Of a stretch of 64,000 nucleotides of DNA, positions 32,557-42,113 are shown piece by piece. Each line of letters begins with the position of its first letter. The stretch's first letter is position 1. The notes beneath the pieces are model-generated. The model was not told where the DNA came from. It saw only the letters and a list, made by a program, of their open reading frames with translations, and did no database searches. This DNA comes from Chondrus crispus (Eukaryota; Rhodophyta; Florideophyceae; Gigartinales; Gigartinaceae). The stretch covers positions 1 through 64,000 of the forward strand of contig NW_005179077.1 in the NCBI RefSeq assembly GCF_000350225.1. Direction: 5' to 3'. Both the position numbers and the translations under genes were made by a program.

Positions 32557-34633
32557 CGCAATACTGTAAGGTCACTTGGTCAGCAACTGTTCACAGGTCA
32601 CAATGTGACCGTCACATGACCTGCTCTTGTCGTCTTGTGAGGACAAACCGCCGTAGCTAAACTCGCGAGCTTGCTCTTCCCAAAAGGTATTGTTATGCCT
32701 GCGCCACAACGCTCTCTGCCCCCAACTGAAAGTGAGCTCCTTTCTAACTGCGGGAAACCATGAAACCCACGAGGGACAGCAATGTAGCCAAGTGCCGCCG
32801 TAATGTACAGTGCCCAGGGTACAGTTCACGAAAGCAAACTTAACGTTGCGCGGATGCTGTTTGTCTTGCCTGTTTCCACATGGCCATCATTGCATCCTCT
32901 CTCGGGTTCTATTGTACTACTGTAGTGTTGACTAAGTGCGAGTGTCTAGTACTAGACGACCGGCAATTTGCCTTGTACGAGGCCAGCTTTTTTTTGCAAA
33001 AATATATATGTTAAATCGAAACTCTATAGAGTCAGTTTGGACAACATTTCTTTAACGCACATGCCCTCGGCAAAAAAAATCATGCAAAACAATGGGATAA
33101 CGGTTGTGAATACACAGAAAGACTAGGAATCTAATGAAGTTTCAATGATCAGTTGACATTTTAAAGAGGCGTTTTGGTTTCGAAGATATCAACACATAAC
33201 GGTTTGAGGTTGGTTAAAAAGGCTTCTTTTTAAGGCATTCAAAAAATGGCTGGACAAGATGTGCAGAACTCACCAAACTCCACTCTTCCGCAACGCAGAA
33301 TTCAACTGCAGTGGCGAGAGTATCTGTTTCATTCTTGTTGAGCACGCACAAGTCGAAGAAAAATAAGTTGAAATGCAGCCTCACATGAGGTCAAACGGCC
33401 TCATATGACTGCATGAACTACGGTTAACATCATAATTGCCCACTTATCTAGGGTCCAGATAACAAAGCCCGAAAACAAAACATATCCCGCAACTGACGCA
33501 TCAATGTATGCAGGATATGAAATTGTGAAACGTGGGCACAACTAACTGCAGGCCGGTAATGACCAGTACGGACCTGCCGTCGCCGGGAACACTGTAGCAG
33601 AAATACAATACTGTGGTCTCCAGAAATGGCTACACATGCATTAATTACGAAGTGGCGATCTTCGGGACGCTGTAGCTGGACAGCATTCCGAGTGATGGCG
33701 AGGGTCTCTGGAGGAAGGGTTTTCACGAATTCATCAATAACACAAAAGAACAGAGTTAAATGTACCGCCGTAAAGTACCTGCAATGCCAAGCTAGAGCCG
33801 TGCTGTCACAACTACAGCAATTGTTCAATTGATCCAGGACTGCGAAAAGGGATCAAACGTTCGATGGCTTCTCGACAACGACATGCTACTGTATCCGCAG
33901 TGAAATACTGCTGCTGCTAATTGCTCTTCATGTGGTCAAGGGTCCTATGCCCATTTACTGAGCGTGTATTGACATATTGAACCAAAGAACACTTTTTTTC
34001 AACCTCGAATACACAGCGACCGAATAGAACAATGACTTTAAAACGGGAAAATGAATATTGCCTCATACATATTTTAGTTTATGCTTCTGCTTAGTAAAAC
34101 TCTAGTACTCTTCCCAAGTACACGCCGACGGCATGTCCTGTCGCTCCAGAATGGTCTGAATGTTCTAAAAATACAACGCCTGCAGTACAGTATTGAAGAG
34201 TGCGGAGCTCTTCGTTGTGCAACAACTGAAAATCATTGAGGGAGCGATTTAGAGTTGATATTTTTAAGTTGCATCGAGGAGCTTCTTTGACTTGGGAGTT
34301 CAAGCTCCTTCTAACATGGTTCCGTGAGAATTGAAGAAGATGAACAAATGTGCCTGAAACGATTTGTGTACAGTACTCTTTTCTGTATGCACCTACTACA
34401 GAGTAAAGTCTCGATAAGCTGCGTACCTGATATGATGAACTGTCTCGGTACAGTGAACCGAAGGACTATGAGGGAGGCGCCACCCCGCTTTTTTGGCCCA
34501 GAATCGACGTTTTCGTATTTCTAACGTGAACTAGACTCTATAGAATGAACTACGCGATACCATGAACATACAGAAACATGAAAACCCCGGAGTTCACTTT
34601 ATCGAGGCCGAAATGCGCACTAGAAACGAACCA

Positions 34634-35003
34634 TCAACGACTACAGAAGCCATCCATACGATTTTGCCTCAGATTCGAACCCTGAAGCCTCCTTACGCGG
34701 CTTTGTTCCTCATACAGAAGTGACTTGATGCTCGAAGGCAGCCCCGATTGAACTAGATTCGCGTCCGTCATAATACAACTGAGTTCGTTAGATAGAGCTT
34801 CTAATGTTCCGCGATACCGAGCAAGCGACGGTTTGCGTCCTGTCCGGTCTTTCGCTGGCACAGTAGAGCGATCGTCCTCACTATCTGAATCACCGTTAAA
34901 TTGATCTTGCTCAATGCCAGTAAATGCCGCAAAATCCCCTAATCCAAGATCAATGGCTTGACCGAGAGCTGACTCTTCTGATATAGACTCTAGATGTGGC
35001 AGA
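34634..35003 (-). other. Unidentified open frame, possibly transposon-derived
   Basis: A minus-strand frame stays open for about 120 codons, from a point near 35003 to a stop at 34634, including an internal Met at 34861. Its middle reads FNGDSDSEDDRSTVPAKDRT and ends with SRVRRLQGSNLRQN. The acidic then basic composition looks coding, but there is no start codon at the upstream end and no domain recognised. It abuts the terminal-repeat palindrome at 35152, so a transposon gene remnant is the likeliest reading. Confidence 0.25.
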
Positions 35004-35060
35004 ATTAAAAGAAAAGGAAGGCTGGATCACAATGTGAAGTGGTCCAGATATGGAATTGCG

Positions 35061-35097
35061 CCCGTCGACGTTGCCCGTCGACGTTGCCCGTCGATGG
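35061..35097. repeat. 13-bp tandem repeat
   Basis: CCCGTCGACGTTG occurs at 35061 and 35074, with a partial third copy from 35087. Confidence 0.9.
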
Positions 35098-35151
35098 ACA
35101 GAGTCAAGGAAAGTGAGTTTGTGTTCCTGTGACCGTATCATCGGCATTGGT

Positions 35152-35186
35152 GGAGACGCTCTAAGAGCGTCTCCACCGGTGTGGTC
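35152..35186. repeat. Back-to-back Harbinger-type terminal repeats
   Basis: GGTGGAGACGCTC, then TAA, then GAGCGTCTCCACCGG. The two halves are the same terminal repeat pointing away from each other around a single 3-bp TAA. Confidence 0.75.
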
Positions 35187-35466
35187 CAAATGGTCCAAAT
35201 CATACTGTCCCCGTAAAACGGGTACACGTGTACACGAGCAGTTCCGCCGCCGTGAACTGCCTCGGTAAGGCGAACTCAATGGGCTGCTCGGAAGCGCCAC
35301 ATTTCGGTTCACGATATCGAGACTTTACTCTGTATACGTGTATGGACCCTACACGTCAGTTTACTCTCTACTGTACTGTTGTAAAGATTTAGAATGTTGT
35401 GCACGGGTAAGCGGTAAGCCTTCTAGTTACAATAAAGGTCGACCATTCAAGGTACAGTACAAGACC

Positions 35467-35834
35467 TCCATTAATCGTGATTGGCAATCATGCAATCACG
35501 CAATCACGCGATCATGACATTAATTTAACGTCGTTCTGCATCGTTCCTTTCTCCAACGTGTGCTACTTGTAGCTGTAAGCACATTTCCACGGCTTTGCGT
35601 GAGCATGTGTTAACGCACTTCTTGCTTATTTGAATGGGGTTTAAATCTTTTAGAATTGCAAGGAGCATTACAAGAAGTTGGAGCACAAGATTAATTTTTA
35701 AGTCGATTGTTTATTTCTTTAATGAGCATGACCATTTTTTAGGAAACGTAATATAAACAACCAACCACAAGGGAGTAGGCACCATTTATTGACGTGATTG
35801 CGTGATTGCGTGATTGCCAATCACGATGAATGGA
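35467..35834. mobile_element. MITE of about 368 bp with 24-bp TIRs and iterated subterminal repeat
   Basis: The left end TCCATTAATCGTGATTGGCA and the right end are inverted copies differing at one of 24 positions. Both ends continue inward with repeats of GCAATCAC (three or so copies per side). The interior is AT-rich and non-coding. No clear target duplication was found. Confidence 0.8.
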
Positions 35835-35870
35835 ATGGCCCTGAGGTGGGATCAAAGTGGGATCATGGAT

Positions 35871-35903
35871 AGCTCAAAAACGCAGATTCTGCGTTTTTGA
35901 GCT
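35871..35903. repeat. Perfect 16-bp palindrome
   Basis: AGCTCAAAAACGCAGA and its exact inverted copy, separated by one base, lie just right of the second MITE. Confidence 0.85.
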
Positions 35904-36202
35904 CCTTGTTATTGATTGGAAACGTGTGCCAACGGTGTAGATCTGGTTCGGGGCTGTGTCATGTGCGTACTTTATCGTTCGAAAGGTACACTCGTTAACA
36001 TCAGCTCCAGGACGGAAACAACTCATGTGCCTTAAAGGACAAAGGAGTGAGACGACGTAGCACAGACCTTACCCGCAAGGAGCATAGAGAAATGGTGACT
36101 GTCAATTGCTGGCGTAGACTCGCAAGTGAAAATTGGACGATCACATCCTTCGGAAACTGCTGATCGTATCGTCGTTTGAAAAGTTACTTGATTTCTCCAA
36201 CC

Positions 36203-36772
36203 ATGGCCGAGAAGGCCGCACAAGCTGATGCGTGGGGAGGTTATGTTCCAAAACGTATTGTTTTGATGGGAGTTTCCGGCAGCGGTAAGAGCAGCATCGG
36301 CAGAGCATTCGCACCATTGGTACAGGCATGTTATTTCGACGGAGATTCATTTCATCCGCAATCAAATATCGACAAGATGACTGAGGGTGCAGCACTCAAG
36401 GATGAAGACCGCTGGCCGTGGCTCAAAAAAGTTGGCGAAACGCTAGCTTCCGGGGACCGCCGTGTCATTGTTAGTTGCTCTGCTCTGAAGCGAATCTACC
36501 GCGACTGTATTCGTGACGTTGCCGGGAGTGGCGTTGTTTTTGTGTATCTTTCTGGCAATCGTGAGCTGCTGGCAAGCCGAATGAGTTCTCGCAGTGGCCA
36601 CTTTATGCCAGAGTTCCTTCTTGACAGTCAATATGCAGACCTGCAGCCTCCAGAGAAGGACGAAACATCCATCACTGTTGATGTAATCCTGCCTATTGAA
36701 ATAGTGATACGAAATATATATGAAAAGCTTCAATCGATGATTCGGCTGAGTGTCAATACTGCGTTGTTATAA
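36203..36772 (+). CDS. Gluconokinase (thermoresistant GntK family)
   Basis: A 189-residue protein from the ATG at 36203; the open frame extends nine codons upstream, but without an ATG. The reaction phosphorylates D-gluconate with ATP to 6-phosphogluconate, feeding the pentose phosphate pathway. The P-loop GVSGSGKS is at residues 23-30. The family blocks follow in order: CYFDGDSFHPQSNIDKM, LKDEDRWPWL, SCSALKRIYRD and VFVYLSGNRELLASR. FMPEFLLDSQYADLQPP is the substrate-side loop. Length matches the usual 170-190. No transit peptide is seen, so it is probably cytosolic. It converges on the karyopherin gene, with 1.1 kb of sequence lacking genes between them. Confidence 0.92.
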   Translation: MAEKAAQADAWGGYVPKRIVLMGVSGSGKSSIGRAFAPLVQACYFDGDSFHPQSNIDKMTEGAALKDEDRWPWLKKVGETLASGDRRVIVSCSALKRIYRDCIRDVAGSGVVFVYLSGNRELLASRMSSRSGHFMPEFLLDSQYADLQPPEKDETSITVDVILPIEIVIRNIYEKLQSMIRLSVNTALL

Positions 36773-37903
36773 AGCTATATGACAAACATGAGAGTCTCCC
36801 TGCAGCACCCCAGACATTTATGGACAAGCTCATCATCGGCGATTACCCAGGTCGATTTATGGCTTGAAGTCTGGTCCTGTACGCTTGACCTGTGTTATTA
36901 CTCTGTGCTCACGACATCAATGGAATACGGATATGTTTCTACGAATCTGCATGTTTCTCACCTCATTCCAAGAGTTCTATGCCGCCGTTCTAGTACACAT
37001 TACTGTATACAGCAGACTTGGAATTGCGGACAACGTACGGTATGCTAAATATATGGAAACTACAATACTTGCCGTACTACTGGATACGAAACATGGAGGT
37101 GTTTGAATTCGTGATCTGCCTTCCAATATCTCGATGAAGGATGTTACGAGAGGTCTCTACTGCACAGTACTGCAGAGAGACCATGATCGGTGGAGAACTG
37201 CAAGTTGCAGGTTGTCACGCTTGCATGCCGCTGCTTCAGAGCATTCAGGCTTTCTTATCCTGCCCTGATTCTGGTAGTCTTCCTTCAGTTCTGTTCTGCA
37301 ACTGGAAATCAAGACAATAAAGCAACAAGGGCCTGGAGCTAGCCATCCTAATCTTGCGTGTAGGTCAAGACGAATCTACAGGGACGACTCATACGTGAAC
37401 CTGTTATCGATTCGGACTGGCTCCGTTGCGTATCGACAGCTATAAGTAATAGCTGGAGTGCATTCTCATGCCTTACAAACCTGATCGTAAACACAGTTTG
37501 TCCTTCAGCTTACGATCAGTTGCTACGGAGTTGGCAGTCTTAACATCCCTTGCGCACATATCACGACACGCCAGGACAGGGACGCCAAGCATGTATCAAA
37601 CGGAGAAGACGATAATCGGCCTAGGTCATTACTTCAGCCATCCAACCATTCCAGGCATCTTATTCGTAATGATGCATTTATTGGCATGAAGAATGACCGC
37701 GTACAAGGAGGGGAGCGTCACACCACTCGTTCCGCATGCTGTTCTACTGCAGCGTTTATAGCCTTTCCGAGCCCTCAGCGCACTTCCTGTCGCAGTCTCT
37801 TGCCAGACGCCCCCTAGCCCGTCACAAACCATTAAGCAAATTCGTGAAAGGGAATTGGAGTTGGTTGCAAGTAAAATAATTCTTTCAATGACTTTCTGAA
37901 AGG
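36773..37903. other. Intergenic region between convergent genes
   Basis: About 1.1 kb containing the 3' ends of the gluconokinase and karyopherin genes. Several TACAGTA/TACTGTA words are present. No gene or RNA was recognised. Confidence 0.45.
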
Positions 37904-40900
37904 CTATGCTTTTAGGCCCTGGCATTGAAATATCTCAGCCAAAGACTTGGCGTCTGGCGGGGCGAGATTTAACTTGGAGAATGGTTGGTCACCAAGGCCT
38001 TCACGAATCCGTCCCAGTATCAGTACCAGCGATTGGAATTCCATGTCCTCAAGACCAGTCATTCGGTCGTTTAGGTCTCCGTCGTCGACGTCCGGCCGTA
38101 TTCTTTGCTCAGTGCGTTTCTGCGCTTCCCAGGAGATCAGTGCGGCTGAAACCAAACATGAGACCACTTTTTGGACTTGTCCAGCACTTACGAGAATGTC
38201 GAAATTTGATTGTGCTACGGAAATTAGGGTCCTAGCGATTGTCGTGTTTTCAGTTGGGTCGTTATGCAGCGGCACTACATTCAAAATGGCTTGCAGCATA
38301 GCGTTGGGGTCTCCCAGAACCTGCCGAGGTGCAGCCTTTGAAGACAAGATTCGTGCCACGGCACCGGCAACGTTGTCAATTAAAGCCCCGTCAGAGGCAT
38401 TCCCAGCTACCAGAATCTTCTGAAATATCTGCAGAGCTTCTGGAAGCCGAGCCCAAACGGCTTCGTTTGACGCCCTTGCTTTGGAGAAAATTACCCCAGC
38501 AAGGAAAACGGCGTTACGCTGAAGAATCTTGCCTTCCATGGACTTGATTGCATTCAACGCAACTGGCAAAATTTCTGCAGCTACATTATCTGTGACCTTG
38601 CGTGCAAACTCTTCTTCTGTTCCACCGGGGGCAGGCGGTGTAAAGTTCGTGCACTTGTCAAAATTGAGATACAGAAGAACTCCAGCCACTGCCCCAAAAA
38701 CCATTCCTCGACTTCGTGGTGACCTGCTTAGTTTGAAAAACGCTTCAAGCATTTCTGACAAAATAGACGGAAAATCATCTGCGAAGAAGCCACGCAAGGA
38801 ATGAGCCATGGCTTCAACAACCTCTCCAACGGCTTCAATAAGAGCTGCCATGTCTTCACCCTCAATGTCGGCATCGTCAGTGAAGTGCTCATCTCCTGAA
38901 TCGTATTCGCGTGGTTCTTGGCAGGCTGTTTCCGATGCCAGGACCCCTCGAATGACATCTGTTACTGCAGTTTTGTGTTCAGCAACCATATCCACAGAGA
39001 TGAGTTCGATGAAAGTAGCGAGAGATTTCAATACGGTTGCCGTCACCCATACGTTACTGTCTTCCATGGCTCCGTAAGCCAATCTCGAAAATCCATCAGT
39101 TGTCAGTTCAGTCCGTCCGAAGGCTAACTCTGGGCGATTGGCCATGAGCATGACGTTTGCGCCTATGATTCGGCAATGGGCTCGGTACGCAGCGGCGCGG
39201 ATTTCTTCATGGAACGAAAACGTAAGGTCGTCAATGTGCTTACATCCACTCCGAAGTAAGCTTCGAATGGTTGCCGCAGTCTCCGGCGAAGAGGCCATCC
39301 TCTTCATAAAAGAATCGGTTGTTGTGGCCGACGCAAATGCCCCTACACAGTGAACTGCCAATGTCTTCTCTTCAAGTAATGAGGTTCGCACGTACATGCC
39401 ATATTCTCGCCTCGCATCCTCGTCATTGCTTGGTCCGAGACCGTTTCTTGACACGCCTTCATCGTCGTCATCATCGGTAGGATCAATCGTATCGTGGTTT
39501 TCTATAGACTCTATTGCAGAAGTCAACACCTTAACACCGAAGACCGCCACGACGTTACCTCCCACCGAATCTGCCATTCTTTCGAAAAATGAATAGGCAG
39601 CTTGCTTGCAGCTTGGGTCGTCGCTATCTAAGCAGGAGATAGCCTGGGCAGAGAATCTCTCAATGACTGACTGGTCCTTGCAATTCGACACGAGAGAACC
39701 GGCGGCTTCCAAGGCTGCTACACGTGCATGCACGTCTGTCTTCCCCGTTTGCGAGATCAACCGAACAATGCCCTCGACTACATCCTTGAACATTTCCGAC
39801 GATAGCAAAGCGGAGACTGCATGCTCGGCCAACACGCCAACAGCTGTGATGGCTTCGACGGAAATCTCCGGACTAAGGGCACTCAACGTGTGAATGATTT
39901 CTGCAACTCGAGCCCGCAATTGTTTGGTCGTATCGTCCCTGAACAAGGAGACTGACGCCTCTAAAGCCATACATGCGTGGCGATTCACGAACAACTCCGG
40001 GTCTCGCATTCCATGCAGAATAGCGGTGAGAGAAATATTTGCCAAGTCTTCCAACTCCTCGTCGGGCATTTCGACGTCGTCAAGCGCCTCACACGCCAAG
40101 CCCAATGCCTCTATTGCCCTCGCGCGCGTGGGAAACCCAGCATTGGCATCATGTGCGCCATTTGCAAGCTTGGTCAGGACATCCCTAGCATGTACCGTGA
40201 CCTCATGCGTGCAGCCTCTGCAAATAGCGCCAATGATTCTATACCCGGCAGCAACGGTGGCATCGCGATGCTCTGGAGGCGCATTTTGAGTGGCCTCAAA
40301 TGTTCGCGAGATGACGCTCATAACCTCGGTGAAGACGAGCTTACTAAGCTCTGGCCGCCTGGCCATGGCATCCAACAACCTCAAGGACAAGAGAATGGCA
40401 TTAACCTCATCCTCGTCGGGATCATCGTCATCATGGCCAAACGAGGACGGGGCGCCAGCAAACGCGGCGTTATCGAAAATGACTTTGCATGCTGACTGGA
40501 CTAATCTCAGAGCGGCGCCCAGCTTTCTCATGTGCTTGGGCCTTACCGTGGCAGAGCCGACCAAAAACTCGTTTGCCGCGGCGCGGGCCATCGGGGCGAC
40601 ATCCGTGGACACAAACATGCGCTCCGCAAACTCAAGGGCAGACTCGAAGTACTTTCTAATCAGCGGGCCGGCAGGATCCTCCATGACAAGAGCGAGGACC
40701 TCGAAAACGCCGCAAGTGATTCTGCCAAACTCATCGCTGCGGGTGTCCTGATGGCCCGTCGCGACGGCAACAATCTTCGGAATGTGGGGCTCGAGAGCTG
40801 GGAAGCTGTCGCCCTTGGCCATGGCAGCGGGCCCCGCACAGGCGACAAAGGCATGAAAGGCGGCGACCCTGACTTTCGGGACTGGGTGCTCCATGCCTTT

Positions 40901-41404
40901 TGCCAGCAAAGGGGCAAGGGCCGGGATATGCTCGACGACGAGGTCGTTGACGGCGTCGACAAAGCCGTCGACGATGGCGAAGGCGACGACGACCAGGTCC
41001 GGGTTGTCGGCCGCGGCGAGCGTGGCGACGAGCTGGAGCAGTTCGGGCCAGATGGCGTCGTCGAGGGAGCAGAGGTCGCACGCGAGGGCGACGATGGCCT
41101 TGCGCGAGAGCTGTGCAGGCTCGGCTGGGATGCGCGGGATGAGGGCCGCGCGGATGGAGGCCTTGGCTGGTGGCGGCAGGGACGGCCAGTGGTCCGGCAG
41201 GTAGCGGCGCAGCATGACGGCCGCCAGCTGGCGGATGGAGGGGGAGGGGTGCGAGCAGATTAGGTGCGTCAGCGGCTCGATGCAGGAGGGGGAGCGGCCG
41301 AGCGCTTCTAGATTGCGCTCGGCTTGGCGGACGGCGTTGGTGTCAGGGACGGTTAGACGCGACAAGGCGATGGCGACCGAGTCCGCCGAGGGGGTGGGCG
41401 TCAT
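37904..41404 (-). CDS. Karyopherin / importin-beta family protein, Kap123/importin-4 class
   Basis: A 1166-residue single-exon protein, ATG at 41404. Residues 20-90 form the importin-beta N-terminal domain (AERNLEALGRSPSC, then SIRQLAAVMLRRYL), which binds RanGTP. The rest is a continuous array of HEAT-like helical pairs, with acidic loops typical of this family (GHDDDDPDEDEVNAILLSL near 320, and TDDDDDEG near 640). Length and layout match Kap123/importin-4 or importin-5 (1080-1120 residues), carriers of ribosomal proteins and histones into the nucleus. Which of these it is needs a tree. GC content rises steeply over the 5' third (40400-41400), producing long opposite-strand shadow frames. 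A 12-bp tandem repeat, a 26-G run and the assembly gap lie directly upstream. Confidence 0.85.
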   Translation of the reverse strand: MTPTPSADSVAIALSRLTVPDTNAVRQAERNLEALGRSPSCIEPLTHLICSHPSPSIRQLAAVMLRRYLPDHWPSLPPPAKASIRAALIPRIPAEPAQLSRKAIVALACDLCSLDDAIWPELLQLVATLAAADNPDLVVVAFAIVDGFVDAVNDLVVEHIPALAPLLAKGMEHPVPKVRVAAFHAFVACAGPAAMAKGDSFPALEPHIPKIVAVATGHQDTRSDEFGRITCGVFEVLALVMEDPAGPLIRKYFESALEFAERMFVSTDVAPMARAAANEFLVGSATVRPKHMRKLGAALRLVQSACKVIFDNAAFAGAPSSFGHDDDDPDEDEVNAILLSLRLLDAMARRPELSKLVFTEVMSVISRTFEATQNAPPEHRDATVAAGYRIIGAICRGCTHEVTVHARDVLTKLANGAHDANAGFPTRARAIEALGLACEALDDVEMPDEELEDLANISLTAILHGMRDPELFVNRHACMALEASVSLFRDDTTKQLRARVAEIIHTLSALSPEISVEAITAVGVLAEHAVSALLSSEMFKDVVEGIVRLISQTGKTDVHARVAALEAAGSLVSNCKDQSVIERFSAQAISCLDSDDPSCKQAAYSFFERMADSVGGNVVAVFGVKVLTSAIESIENHDTIDPTDDDDDEGVSRNGLGPSNDEDARREYGMYVRTSLLEEKTLAVHCVGAFASATTTDSFMKRMASSPETAATIRSLLRSGCKHIDDLTFSFHEEIRAAAYRAHCRIIGANVMLMANRPELAFGRTELTTDGFSRLAYGAMEDSNVWVTATVLKSLATFIELISVDMVAEHKTAVTDVIRGVLASETACQEPREYDSGDEHFTDDADIEGEDMAALIEAVGEVVEAMAHSLRGFFADDFPSILSEMLEAFFKLSRSPRSRGMVFGAVAGVLLYLNFDKCTNFTPPAPGGTEEEFARKVTDNVAAEILPVALNAIKSMEGKILQRNAVFLAGVIFSKARASNEAVWARLPEALQIFQKILVAGNASDGALIDNVAGAVARILSSKAAPRQVLGDPNAMLQAILNVVPLHNDPTENTTIARTLISVAQSNFDILVSAGQVQKVVSCLVSAALISWEAQKRTEQRIRPDVDDGDLNDRMTGLEDMEFQSLVLILGRIREGLGDQPFSKLNLAPPDAKSLAEIFQCQGLKA

Positions 41405-41448
41405 ATTTGCAAGGGGTTGGGCGGGGAGGGGGGGAGGGGAACGGAAAG

Positions 41449-41496
41449 GAGTAGGGAAGTGAGTAGGGAAGTGAGTAGGGAAGTGAGTAGGGAAGT
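41449..41496. repeat. 12-bp tandem repeat, four copies
   Basis: GAGTAGGGAAGT repeats four times about 45-90 bp upstream of the karyopherin start codon. Confidence 0.9.
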
Positions 41497-41620
41497 GAAG
41501 GTGTCTACTACTGGAGGGGACTGTTGCGGGGGGGGGGGGGGGGGGGGGGGGGGAAAGCCCCCCGGAATTTGGGGGGGGGAAGGAATTGGGTTCCGGGGGG
41601 AAAAACCCGGGGGGGCCCCT

Positions 41621-41720
41621 NNNNNNNNNNNNNNNNNNNNNNNNNNNNNNNNNNNNNNNNNNNNNNNNNNNNNNNNNNNNNNNNNNNNNNNNNNNNNNNN
41701 NNNNNNNNNNNNNNNNNNNN
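41621..41720. other. Assembly gap (100 N)
   Basis: Exactly 100 N, preceded by G-rich sequence with stretched homopolymers. A round 100 suggests an unknown gap size. Confidence 0.99.
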
Positions 41721-42113
41721 CTATGAAAGTGACGCCATCCTTCCAGGCGCCCCGGTGCCCATCTAACTTGCCCCCAGACACCCGATATGCACCCGCTTTC
41801 CTACCCCCCCCCCCTGGGGCGCCCACGCTGGAGAGAAATAGCTGTAATGGATTCATCCTACAGTACACACGTGTACACCACATACACGTCTTCATCTACT
41901 CCCCGTTTTGATCTCACACACATTCTGTTCTGCACTGCACATGCAGCGCCACCACTCCTTGGCAATCGTTTCCATATCGATTGCCTCGTCTTTCCTGTGC
42001 TCACCACCCAGTTTAAACAATGTCCATCCCCCAAACTAAACCGTCCCCCCGCCATCCCCTCTAGCCAAACCGAACCATCCCCCTTCAATCCACCCCATCC
42101 CCCCCCATCCAAA

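Larger units (their letters stand above)
31763..35466. other. Gene-poor region
   Basis: About 3.7 kb with no recognised gene. It holds the tandem repeats at 32509 and 35061, a back-to-back terminal-repeat palindrome at 35152, palindromes at 32113 and 32317, and one minus-strand frame (34634 to about 35000) described separately. 32830-34600 shows nothing beyond chance frames. Confidence 0.45.
41405..42113. other. Divergent promoter region with repeats and an assembly gap
   Basis: About 700 bp between the karyopherin and FabD starts. It holds a 12-bp tandem repeat (41449-41496), 26 G (41528-41553), stretched homopolymers leading into 100 N (41621-41720), and 11 C (41804-41814). Sequence next to the gap is of doubtful quality. 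Confidence 0.7.

Noticed and set aside
34660..34700. tRNA-like T-arm (GGGTTCGAATC on minus strand)
   Set aside because: The flanking bases do not pair as a T-stem and no matching D-arm, anticodon arm or acceptor could be found.
32509..35097. Possible CRISPR-like arrays at 32509 and 35061
   Set aside because: The units are contiguous 12-13 bp tandem repeats without spacers, and the setting is eukaryotic.
40532..41263. 243-codon plus-strand frame
   Set aside because: Antisense shadow of the GC-rich 5' part of the karyopherin gene.
41787..42113. N-terminal extension of the fabD frame
   Set aside because: It lies beside the assembly gap, is Pro/His/Ser-rich without conservation, and a transit-peptide-like start follows at 42114.
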